Under the pieces are notes generated by a model. The model worked only from the letters and a program-made list of their open reading frames with translations. It ran no database searches and was not told where the DNA came from. From Amycolatopsis mediterranei (GTDB lineage: Bacteria > Actinomycetota > Actinomycetes > Mycobacteriales > Pseudonocardiaceae): a stretch of 64,000 nucleotides of DNA. Below, in pieces: positions 56,849 to 64,000 of the stretch. The first letter of the stretch is position 1. Each line of letters begins with the position of its first letter. The position numbers and the translations under genes are program-made. The DNA lies in contig NZ_CP100416.1 of NCBI RefSeq assembly GCF_026017845.1, positions 4,435,615-4,499,614 of the forward strand, given 5' to 3'.

Positions 56849-58957
56849 ATGAGGACGAAACTCCGGCCGGGACGCCTGGCTTCGCTGGCCGCGGCGGTTC
56901 TGGTGGTGGCGTTCCCGCTGGTACCCGCGGCAGCGGGGCACGCGGCCGCGGGTGAGTCGATGACGGTGGACCTCGCGTCGGCGCACGGGCCGTCGACCGG
57001 GGTCGGCGAGGGGTTCCTGTACGGCATCAGCCAGGACGGCACGCAGCCGGCGGACCAGTACCTGCAGCCACTGGGCATCACGGCCTTCCGCGGCGGTGGC
57101 TGGTTCTCCGGCGGCTGGATCAGGGACAACTACCAGAACGGCAGCGCCACCAAGGCCGACCTGAACTCGATCATCGCGCAGGCGAAGCGGCTGACCCAGC
57201 CGCCCTACCACGCCCAGTACCAGGTGCTGGTCAGCGACATCTACGGGGCGAACGGCGGCCAGCCGTCGAACACGATGTACCCGTGCGACAACGGGAACTG
57301 CGCGAACTGGATCAGTTTCATCGACGCCACCGTGGGAGCCCTGCAGGGAACGGGCTTGAAGTTCGCCTACGACATCTGGAACGAGCCGGACATCTCCGCG
57401 TTCTGGACGCGCGGGGTGTCCAGCCCGCAGTACTTCCAGATGTGGGACACCGCCTACCGGGAGATCCGCCGGCTCGCGCCGGGCGCGCTGATCGTGGGCC
57501 CGTCGCTGGCGTTCACGCCGGATCAGAACCCGGGGGAGTGGAACGCCTTCCTGTCGCACGCCAAGGCGGCCGGCACCGTGCCGGACGAGATCACCAACCA
57601 CGACGAGGGCGACGGGGACGACCCGGTGCAGGTCGGCCAGTCGATCACCCGGTACCTCTCGAACAACGGGCTTTCGCCGATCCCGTTGTCCGCCAACGAA
57701 TACCAGCCGGCCGACCGGCAGACCGCCGGGGTGACGGCCTGGTACCTGGCGCGCTTCGCGCAGTCGAACTACGTCAACGCGATGCGGGGCAACTGGGTCT
57801 GCTGCGTGACCCCGAACCTGACCGGAGTCCTCACCCAGAGCGGGGGGACCTGGCTGCCGACCGGCCATTGGTGGGCGCTTCGCGACTACGCGGACATGAC
57901 CGGCACGCTGGTGAACACCTCCGGCCAGGTCGGCTCCACGGCGATCTCGGCGGCCAAGGACAGTGCGGCCGGCCGCGCCGTCGCCGTCATCGGTGACGAG
58001 AAGGGGTACACCGGCCCCGCGTCGGTCGCCTTCACCGGGCTTTCCTCGGTGCCGTGGCTGGCCGGCAACGGCAGCGTCAAGGTCGTGGTGCAGCGCATCC
58101 CCGACCAGGCACCGCTGAGCGCACCGCAGGTCGTCTTCAGCCAGAACGTGAACGCTTCCGGCGGCTCGGTGACGATCCCGTTCACCTTCCAGGCCGCGCA
58201 CGACGCCTTCGCGATCTACCTGACGCCGACGGGCCCGACGAGCGGCAACACCGTCACCGTCACCAGTCCCGGCGATCAGACCGGGACCGCCGGGACGGCG
58301 ATCGGCGGCGTGCAGATCCACGCCACCGACTCGGCGGCCGGGCAGAGCCTGGCCTACGCGGCCACCGGCCTCCCGCCGGGGCTGTCGATCAACGCCTCCT
58401 CCGGCCTGATCACCGGCACCCCGGCGGCGGGCGGCAGTTACGGCGTGACGGTCTCCGCCACCGACACCACCGGCGCGTCCGGGACGGTGACGTTCACCTG
58501 GACGATCTCCGGCGGCACGGGCGGTTTCCCGGGCGGCGACCACACGCTGGTGACCGTGAGCGGCAACCTGTGCCTGGACGTCTACGGCAACTCGAGCACC
58601 TCCGGTGCCGTCATCGACCAGTGGACCTGCAACGGGCAGAGCAACCAGCAGTTCCAGTTCGTCGCGGCGGACGGCGGCTACGGCGAGCTGCGGGCGCGCA
58701 ACTCCGGCCAGGACGTCTCGGTGTCCGGCAGCTCGACCGCGCAAGGCGTCCCGGACATCGTCCAGCAGCCGGCGAACACCTCCGCCGGAAGCCTCTGGCT
58801 ACCGCAGCAGCAGTCCGACGGCAGCTGGCAGTTCAAGAACCGGAACAGCGGCCTGTGCCTGGACGTCTACGGCGCCAGCGGTACCGCGGGCCAGCAGCTG
58901 GACCAGTGGCCGTGCAAGAACGCCCCCGGCACCAACCAGGACTTCTCCGCACGCTGA
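56849..58957 (+). CDS. Secreted clan GH-A-like glycosidase with Ig-like and ricin domains
   Basis: A 702-residue secreted protein. The signal peptide ends near H-A-A-A at residue ~35. The catalytic barrel (~40-370) has D-I-W-N-E-P-D-I near residue 178 with the acid/base Glu and S-A-N-E-Y near residue 285 with a plausible nucleophile Glu, a clan GH-A arrangement. The exact GH family is not recognised (GH39- or GH30-like). A putative Ig (He_PIG) domain (~470-555) and a ricin beta-trefoil (~565-702, N-L-C-L-D-V-Y-G, N-Q-Q-F) follow. Start 56849 has AGGAGGAG upstream. It is followed 32 bp later by a GH43 gene with the same kind of tail. Confidence 0.82.
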   Translation: MRTKLRPGRLASLAAAVLVVAFPLVPAAAGHAAAGESMTVDLASAHGPSTGVGEGFLYGISQDGTQPADQYLQPLGITAFRGGGWFSGGWIRDNYQNGSATKADLNSIIAQAKRLTQPPYHAQYQVLVSDIYGANGGQPSNTMYPCDNGNCANWISFIDATVGALQGTGLKFAYDIWNEPDISAFWTRGVSSPQYFQMWDTAYREIRRLAPGALIVGPSLAFTPDQNPGEWNAFLSHAKAAGTVPDEITNHDEGDGDDPVQVGQSITRYLSNNGLSPIPLSANEYQPADRQTAGVTAWYLARFAQSNYVNAMRGNWVCCVTPNLTGVLTQSGGTWLPTGHWWALRDYADMTGTLVNTSGQVGSTAISAAKDSAAGRAVAVIGDEKGYTGPASVAFTGLSSVPWLAGNGSVKVVVQRIPDQAPLSAPQVVFSQNVNASGGSVTIPFTFQAAHDAFAIYLTPTGPTSGNTVTVTSPGDQTGTAGTAIGGVQIHATDSAAGQSLAYAATGLPPGLSINASSGLITGTPAAGGSYGVTVSATDTTGASGTVTFTWTISGGTGGFPGGDHTLVTVSGNLCLDVYGNSSTSGAVIDQWTCNGQSNQQFQFVAADGGYGELRARNSGQDVSVSGSSTAQGVPDIVQQPANTSAGSLWLPQQQSDGSWQFKNRNSGLCLDVYGASGTAGQQLDQWPCKNAPGTNQDFSAR

Positions 58958-58989
58958 CGCCCCCGCGCGGCAAGGGAAAGGAACCCAGG

Positions 58990-60465
58990 ATGTCCAGCTC
59001 ACCGCACCGGTTACCGAGGGAACGGGCGAACCGGCCGCTCGCTCTGCTCGCCGTCCTGCTCGCCGTCGTGGCCGGCCTGCTGGTGCCCGCGGCACGGGCG
59101 CACGCGGCGGTGAACACGTTCACCCTCGGCGCCACGCGGTACGACACCGACGGCCGGGCGCTGCAGCTGCACGGCATGGGCATCGTGCAGGTCGGCACCA
59201 CCTGGTACGGCTTCGGCGAGGACAAGACCGGCCAGACCACGGCGAACACCGCCTTCCAGGACATCCCCTGCTACACCTCGACCGATCTGGCGAACTGGAC
59301 CCACCAGGGAACCGCGCTGGCGAAACAGGGCAGTGGCGACCTCGGGCCGAACCGGATCGTGGAACGGCCCAAGGTGCTCTACAACGCCGCCACGAAGATG
59401 TTCGTGATGTACCTGCACATCGACAACACGAGCTACTCCGACCAGCGGGTCGGCGTGGCGACCAGCCCCACGCCCTGCGGGCCTTACACCTACCGGGGCA
59501 GCTTCCAGCCGCTGGGCAACCAGAGCCGTGACATCGGCTTGTTCCAGGACACCGACGGGTCGGCGTACCTGCTGAGCGAGAACGCCGGCCGCAGCCTCCG
59601 CATCTACCGGCTGTCCGCGGACTACACGACGGTGGCGAGCGCGGTGGCGACGCTGCCCAACTACGAGTCCCCGGCCGTGCTCAAGGTCGGCGGGACGTAC
59701 TACCTGCTGGCGTCCCACCTGACCGGGTGGGCCACCAACGACAACGTGTACGCGACCGCGTCGTCGATGGCCGGTCCGTGGTCGGCGTTCCGGAACTTCG
59801 CAGCGGCGGGCACGAACACCTACAACAGCCAGACCGCGAACATCATCACGGTCCAGGGCAGCTCGGCGACCACCTACATCTACGCGGGCGACCGCTGGAC
59901 GGGCAACGCCATGGGCACTTCGCCGCTGATCTGGCTGCCGCTCACGATCCGCGGCACGACGGTCAACCTCGGCCAGTACCCGAGCTGGAGCCTCGACACC
60001 GACGCGGGAACGTGGTCGGCGAATTCGGGGCTGCCCAGTGCCGGCACGCACGTGCTGAAGAACGCCAACAGCGGAATGGTCATGGACGCTTCGGGCGCCT
60101 CCACGGCGACCGGCGGCAAGATCATCCAGTGGCCGGCGCACGGGGGCGCCAACCAGCAGTGGCGGCTGACGAAGGTGTCCGACAACGTCTTCACGGTGGT
60201 CAACGTCAACAGCGGGCTGTGCCTCGACGTCCCGGACGGGTCGACGGCGAACGGCGTCCAGCTGCAGCAGTGGACCTGCACCGGCGGCGCCGGCCAGCAG
60301 TGGGCCGCGGACCTGGTGGGCAGCCTCACCGGCAGTCAGTACGTGCTGGAGAACGTCGGCAGCGGCTTGGTGATCGGGGTGGCCGGGTCGTCCACCGCGA
60401 GCGGTGCGCAAGTCAGCCAGCTCGGCGGGACGGGCGCTTCGAGCCAGGTGTGGACGGTCTCTTGA
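58990..60465 (+). CDS. Secreted GH43-family galactanase-like enzyme with ricin tail
   Basis: A 491-residue secreted protein. The signal peptide ends near A-H-A-A at residue ~40. A five-bladed propeller (~45-345) contains W-Y-G-F-G-E, C-Y-T-S-T-D-L-A-N-W, V-E-R-P-K-V-L-Y-N and M-Y-L-H-I-D, the pattern of the GH43 subgroup of exo-beta-1,3-galactanases. A ricin domain (~350-491) has N-Q-Q-W and G-Q-Q-W repeats. It likely trims arabinogalactan side regions of plant cell wall proteoglycans. Same orientation and 32-bp gap indicate co-transcription with the preceding glycosidase. ATG 58990 follows AAAGGAACCCAGG. Confidence 0.87.
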   Translation: MSSSPHRLPRERANRPLALLAVLLAVVAGLLVPAARAHAAVNTFTLGATRYDTDGRALQLHGMGIVQVGTTWYGFGEDKTGQTTANTAFQDIPCYTSTDLANWTHQGTALAKQGSGDLGPNRIVERPKVLYNAATKMFVMYLHIDNTSYSDQRVGVATSPTPCGPYTYRGSFQPLGNQSRDIGLFQDTDGSAYLLSENAGRSLRIYRLSADYTTVASAVATLPNYESPAVLKVGGTYYLLASHLTGWATNDNVYATASSMAGPWSAFRNFAAAGTNTYNSQTANIITVQGSSATTYIYAGDRWTGNAMGTSPLIWLPLTIRGTTVNLGQYPSWSLDTDAGTWSANSGLPSAGTHVLKNANSGMVMDASGASTATGGKIIQWPAHGGANQQWRLTKVSDNVFTVVNVNSGLCLDVPDGSTANGVQLQQWTCTGGAGQQWAADLVGSLTGSQYVLENVGSGLVIGVAGSSTASGAQVSQLGGTGASSQVWTVS

Positions 60466-60492
60466 ACCGGCCGGCGAGCGCCCGCTCGAGCC

Positions 60493-61644
60493 TCAGCCGG
60501 CTTGGGCGGGCGGCATCGACCGGTACCGGTCCAGGACGGCGGGGTTCTGCAGCGACATCCACTTCGTGACTTCCGCGTAGGTGGCGCAGACCGTCTCGGG
60601 TTTGGTGCACACCTCGCCCATGAAGCCTTCGGCGGCCCGGGAGAACGCCCCGCCGGCCCAGTCGTTGAAGTGGTTGCCGATGACGAGCGGGGCGCGGTTG
60701 CCGTCGAAGGCGGCGCGGTAGGCGCCGCGGTAGGTCTCGAGCGTGGCCTGGGTGTACTGCTCGGCGTGCGACGGGTCGTTCTTGGCATGGTTGAACTGGT
60801 ACCACAGGTTGTAGTCCATCATGATGACTTTTTTGTGCAGCGCGGGCACCTTCACGTACGGCATCCAGAACTCCCGGATGCCGTCGATGTCGGTGGGCCA
60901 CTTGACGCCGTCGGACGGCTGGCTGGAGTCGAAGGTGTAGCCGGCGTCGCGCATGGCCGGAAACGCCGCGGCCCAGTTGCCTTCGAGGCACGGCGTCCGG
61001 CCGCCGGTGACGTCCTTGGCGGACAGGTGCAGTCCCAGGCGATCGCGGGCGTCGTCGACGAAGTGGCTGAACTGGCCGATTTCGTCGGTCCAGCCCGCCG
61101 CGGTCCAGCGGCCGACGCTCGGCTCGGCGCCGGTGCAGAAGTGCCCGTTGTAGTGCGTGCCGATCTGGTGCCCCGCGGCGACGGCGGTGTTGAGGTCCTG
61201 GACGCGGGCGGCGACTTCCCCGGCACTGCCGCCGAAGCCGATCGAGGCCGCGCCCGGCCGATGACCCGGCCCGGTGTAGCGCGCCCGCTGGTCGTCCGGC
61301 AGCAGGTAGATGCCCGAGAGGAAGCCGCTGAAGTGCGCGTTGACCGATTTGGCGAGGGCGAGGTAACGGCTCCAGTGTTCGTGCGAGCCGGCCCCGTCGA
61401 AGGAGAAGAGCACGAACTGGGGCGGCTTTTCGCCCGGGCCCAGCGGGCGCATCCACGCCGGATCCTTGACGACGACCGGCGGGGGCGTGGTGGACGCGGT
61501 GGTGGGCGGAGCGCCGGTGGCCCGGCTGGGCGGGGCCGGGTCGTCGTCGATGGACGTGATCAGGACACCGCCCAGAACGAGGGCGACGACGACGGTCACC
61601 CAGGTGCCCGGCCGGCGCATCAGTCGTGACGAGCGAAAACCCAA
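60493..61644 (-). CDS. Membrane-anchored polysaccharide deacetylase-like protein
   Basis: A 383-residue protein with an N-terminal transmembrane helix (~14-33), a Thr/Pro linker (~38-58) and a NodB-like domain. Family motifs are F-V-L-F-S-F-D-G-A near residue 77 (catalytic Asp region) and the metal motif H-Q-I-G-T-H-Y-N-G-H near residue 160. The second motif differs from the usual H-S/T-x-x-H-P, so metal binding needs the His pair T-H-x-x-x-H. The TTG at 61644 is chosen because GGAGGGG lies 7 nt upstream, while the internal ATG at 61620 has no such site. It may deacetylate cell-wall or host polysaccharide. Confidence 0.82.
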   Translation of the reverse strand: MGFRSSRLMRRPGTWVTVVVALVLGGVLITSIDDDPAPPSRATGAPPTTASTTPPPVVVKDPAWMRPLGPGEKPPQFVLFSFDGAGSHEHWSRYLALAKSVNAHFSGFLSGIYLLPDDQRARYTGPGHRPGAASIGFGGSAGEVAARVQDLNTAVAAGHQIGTHYNGHFCTGAEPSVGRWTAAGWTDEIGQFSHFVDDARDRLGLHLSAKDVTGGRTPCLEGNWAAAFPAMRDAGYTFDSSQPSDGVKWPTDIDGIREFWMPYVKVPALHKKVIMMDYNLWYQFNHAKNDPSHAEQYTQATLETYRGAYRAAFDGNRAPLVIGNHFNDWAGGAFSRAAEGFMGEVCTKPETVCATYAEVTKWMSLQNPAVLDRYRSMPPAQAG

Positions 61645-61666
61645 CGAAGACCCCTCCCCCTATTAC

Positions 61667-62151
61667 GCACCGTCATAGGCAGGACGCGGGGTCGCCGATC
61701 CGGGTGCATCGGAGTGATATCCGTAACCCACAAGCAACCACGTTGATACACGCCGTGTCGTTCGCCACGCGGGTGGCGCGGCGGTTGCCTGCGGCTCGCG
61801 GGGGTCGCCGTGGGCGTCCAGCCACAGCACGGTGCGGTCGCGATGGCGGTGCTGCAGCCCGGCGACCGCCCCGAGCCGGCGGCGGGAACGCTCGGCCGGC
61901 GCCAGGGCCAGGCGCTGTTCTTGCTGCAGCTGAGCGTGGAAGCGGCGCAGCCGGGGACTGCCGGTGGCCGCGACCAGGGTGGCGTGGAAGAGCCGGTGGA
62001 GGGTGCTGCGGGAGACGCCGAGCTCGGCGGCGAGAGCGGCTTCCCGCAGCGGCGTGCCCGGCGGCGGCCGGCCCGACAGGATGGCCTGCCGGACGGCTTC
62101 GGCGGCCTGTTCGGTGGTGCTCTGCCCGCTGGATGCTCCGCGCCGGGCGGC
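61667..62151 (-). pseudogene. Decayed GntR/FCD regulator
   Basis: An in-frame stretch without a start codon begins directly after the epoxide hydrolase stop. It encodes a GntR winged-helix core (E-A-V-R-Q-A-I-L-S-G, P-L-R-E-A-A-L-A-A-E-L-G-V-S-R-S-T-L), then jumps straight to an FCD-domain helix (F-H-A-T-L-V-A-A-T-G-S-P-R-L-R-R-F-H and A-L-A-P-A-E-R-S-R-R-R-L-G). The ~70 residues normally between them are missing, and the end is scrambled. This reads as a GntR gene with a lost 5' end and an internal deletion. Confidence 0.65.
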
Positions 62152-63315
62152 TCACCGAGGAGCGGCCAGCACTGCCGCGAGGCCTTCCTGCAGGTCCTTG
62201 ACGAAATACCCGGGCACCTCCAGCGACGGGAAATGTCCCCCGGCCTCGGGTACCCGCCACCGGACGATCCGCCGGTACCGCTCCTGCGCCCAGGCACGCG
62301 GGTACTTTTCGATGTCGCGGGGGTACATGGTGATGGCCGCCGGGACGTCGACCCGGAGGCCGGGGTCCAGCGAGTTGTGGCTTTCGTAGTAGATCCGGGC
62401 CGCCGACGCGCCGGTCCGCGTCAGCCAATACAGCGTGACGTCGTCGAGGATGCGGTCCCGGGACATCGTCTCGAACGGGCTGTCTTCGGTGTCCGACCAC
62501 TCGGCGAACTTGTCGAGGATCCAGGCGAGCAGCCCGACCGGCGAGTCGACGAGCGCGTAGCCGATGGTCTGCGGCCGGGTGGCCTGCTGCTTCGCGTACG
62601 CCGCGCGGTGGTGCCAGAAGTGGCGGGTTTCCTCGGTCCACTCGCGCTCGGCCGCCGTCAGCCCGTCCGTGGTGAGCCCGGGCGGTCCCTCCGCGAACGT
62701 GGTGTGGATGCCGAGGACGTGCGCCGGGAACCGGCCGCCGAGCACCGTGGTGATGTTGCCTCCCCAGTCGCCGCCGTGGGCGGCGAACCGGGGGTAGCCG
62801 AGCCGTTCCATCAGCTCGACCCACGCGGCCGCGATCTTTTCGGTCCCCCACCCGGTGGTGGCCGGCTTGTCGCTGTAACCGAAGCCCGGCAGCGACGGGA
62901 CCACGACGTGGAACGCCGGCGTGCCGGCGTCGGCCGGATCGGCCAGCTCGGCCACGACGTCGACGAACTCGGCGATGCTGCCCGGCCAGCCGTGGGTCAG
63001 GATCAGCGGCGTGGCGTCCGCGCGCGGGGACCGGCGGTGCAGGAAGTGGATGCCCAGCCCGTCGATGGTCGTGCGGAACTGGCCGATCCGGTCGAGGCGC
63101 TCTTCGAACGACCGCCAGTCGTACTCGCTGCGCCAGTAGCCGACGACGTCGGCGAGGTCGGCGAGCGGAACGCCCTGGTCCCAGCGGTCGGCGCCGGCCG
63201 CGGCGCGCGGGACCGTCTCGGCCTCCGGCAGCCGCGCCGCGGCCAGCCGCGCGCGCAGATCGTCGAGGTCGGCGTCGGTGGTGCGGGTTTCGAACGCTTG
63301 CACGTCGCAGGACAT
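62152..63315 (-). CDS. Epoxide hydrolase (EHN-type alpha/beta hydrolase)
   Basis: A 387-residue enzyme with the N-terminal EHN domain (~5-110) and an alpha/beta-hydrolase core. H-G-W-P-G-S near residue 110 forms the oxyanion turn, G-G-D-W-G-G near residue 182 has the nucleophile Asp, and A-G-G-H-F near residue 362 the catalytic His. Lid residues include the W-x-x-Y-type pairs that activate the epoxide. No signal peptide, so it is cytosolic. It is divergent from a CGNR regulator with a pair of near-identical operators in the 82-bp gap, so induction by its substrate is likely. Confidence 0.92.
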   Translation of the reverse strand: MSCDVQAFETRTTDADLDDLRARLAAARLPEAETVPRAAAGADRWDQGVPLADLADVVGYWRSEYDWRSFEERLDRIGQFRTTIDGLGIHFLHRRSPRADATPLILTHGWPGSIAEFVDVVAELADPADAGTPAFHVVVPSLPGFGYSDKPATTGWGTEKIAAAWVELMERLGYPRFAAHGGDWGGNITTVLGGRFPAHVLGIHTTFAEGPPGLTTDGLTAAEREWTEETRHFWHHRAAYAKQQATRPQTIGYALVDSPVGLLAWILDKFAEWSDTEDSPFETMSRDRILDDVTLYWLTRTGASAARIYYESHNSLDPGLRVDVPAAITMYPRDIEKYPRAWAQERYRRIVRWRVPEAGGHFPSLEVPGYFVKDLQEGLAAVLAAPR

Positions 63316-63335
63316 GAGACCTCCTGGCCATCGCG

Positions 63336-63354
63336 GAACCGGCTAAGACGGTTC
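63336..63354. promoter_or_regulatory. Operator A in the epoxide hydrolase/CGNR gap
   Basis: GAACCGGCTAAGACGGTTC has GAACCG/CGGTTC arms. It overlaps the -10 of the epoxide hydrolase promoter. It is 16/19 identical to operator B. Confidence 0.68.
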
Positions 63355-63380
63355 TAACACGGCGTCCGGCCGACAGGCAA
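63352..63380 (-). promoter_or_regulatory. Predicted promoter of the epoxide hydrolase
   Basis: On the minus strand, TTGCCT (63380-63375), a 17-bp spacer and TTAGAA (63357-63352). Operators A and B overlap its -10 and -35 respectively. Confidence 0.55.
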
Positions 63381-63396
63381 CCGGCTAAGGTGGTTC
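63378..63396. promoter_or_regulatory. Operator B, before the CGNR gene
   Basis: CAACCGGCTAAGGTGGTTC ends one base before the CGNR ATG. TAAGGT inside it could serve as a -10 giving a leaderless mRNA, so the regulator would repress itself. Confidence 0.65.
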
Positions 63397-63397
63397 C

Positions 63398-63961
63398 ATG
63401 CGTGCTGGCTTCCCCGACTTCCGCCTCGGTGGCGTGCTGGCGACCAGCTTCACGGCGACGCTGACCGAGCGCCGCGGCGACGCCATCGAGCGCATTCCCA
63501 CCCCACAGCGGCTCGTCGACTGGCTGACCGTGAGCGGCCTCGCCGTGGAGTCCTGCACCGCCGCCCAGCTCGGCCTCGCCCGCGAACTGCGGGAGTCGAT
63601 CCACGCCGCCGCGACCGCGGCCGCCCTCGGGGAGGCCCTTCCCGCGGCCGCGGTCCAGGTCATCAACGACCGCAGCCTGCAGGGCCGGGCCGCGGCGGTC
63701 CTGACGCCGGAAGGTCATCGGCGATGGCAGCTCGGCCCGGCCTCCTGTGTGGCGGATGCCCTCGGCGTGATCGCCGCCGACGCGATCGGTATCCTCGCGG
63801 GTGAACGAGACGGGAAATTGGCCTTGTGCGCGTCACCGACCTGCCGGGCGGCGTTCTTCGACACCAGTCAGAGCCGCACCCGGAAATGGTGTGACATGAA
63901 CACGTGCGGGAATCGCCAGAAAAAGGCACGCTTCAACGCCAATCAGCGCAAGAACTCCTGA
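63398..63961 (+). CDS. ABATE/CGNR zinc-finger transcriptional regulator
   Basis: A 187-residue protein with an N-terminal ABATE domain (~5-130, stress- or ligand-sensing helical fold) and a C-terminal CGNR zinc finger (~140-185). The finger is C-A-S-P-T-C near residue 143 and C-D-M-N-T-C-G-N-R, the latter containing the C-G-N-R signature. Such proteins are putative ligand-responsive DNA-binding regulators. The ATG is at the end of operator B with at most a short AAGGTGG site before it. Divergence from the epoxide hydrolase makes that gene the obvious target. Confidence 0.9.
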   Translation: MRAGFPDFRLGGVLATSFTATLTERRGDAIERIPTPQRLVDWLTVSGLAVESCTAAQLGLARELRESIHAAATAAALGEALPAAAVQVINDRSLQGRAAAVLTPEGHRRWQLGPASCVADALGVIAADAIGILAGERDGKLALCASPTCRAAFFDTSQSRTRKWCDMNTCGNRQKKARFNANQRKNS

Positions 63962-64000
63962 CCTCGATCAATTGACGGGCGTCAGCTCCGGAAGCCGGGG

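Overview
The window is about 72-75% GC by eye, codon use is strongly third-position G/C, starts are often GTG, and genes frequently share ATGA or GTGA junctions. With a mycothiol-type isomerase, two LAL-type LuxR regulators, an ABATE/CGNR regulator, many ricin-tailed secreted CAZymes and an orphan modular PKS, this points to a filamentous actinomycete, most likely Pseudonocardiaceae (Amycolatopsis-like). The genus is an inference. No rRNA, tRNA, IS element, phage gene or CRISPR array was found.

Layout. 0-10 kb: the end of a TPR protein, small helical proteins, a MDMPI-fold enzyme, a MOSC-flavodoxin-reductase fusion, a ROK repressor divergent from a DUF1479 oxygenase-like gene, and an operon of APC permease, small membrane protein and M20 dipeptidase. 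10-25 kb: a stress-type island (GH15 trehalase/glucoamylase, MFS exporter, K+ channel with SHOCT protein, two LAL regulators, DUF2252, DUF1269, DUF7144, AI-2E permease). Nearly every transcription unit here carries the same 17-bp dyad, TCRYCC-N5-NRGGYGA-like, mostly about 60-80 bp before the start codon. 25-33 kb: secreted SMP-30 and PQQ-type sugar dehydrogenase, the latter behind a CebR-type palindrome, then a sugar ABC importer operon ending in a GH4 enzyme.

32.7-39.3 kb is the most coherent pathway. It holds a secreted GH114 endo-polygalactosaminidase, a DeoR-type regulator with two matching 25-bp operators, and a tightly packed operon of AgaS-like deaminase/isomerase, BadF-type sugar kinase, DMT transporter, PfkB kinase and class II aldolase. 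Together these predict outside cleavage of a galactosamine polymer, uptake, and conversion through galactosamine-6-P, tagatose-6-P and tagatose-1,6-bisP to triose phosphates. No deacetylase is present, which fits free galactosamine as the substrate.

39.5-64 kb: a PET-hydrolase/cutinase-family enzyme with a ricin tail, a secreted DUF6351 protein, a one-module type I PKS (CoA ligase-ACP-KS-AT-DH-KR-ACP) tail-to-tail with a P450, a DM13 protein, a quinone oxidoreductase, an ECF sigma factor with a SnoaL tail, a GH9 cellulase under a CebR-like box, two ricin-tailed glycoside hydrolases, a membrane-anchored polysaccharide deacetylase, a decayed GntR gene, and an epoxide hydrolase divergent from a CGNR regulator with paired operators.
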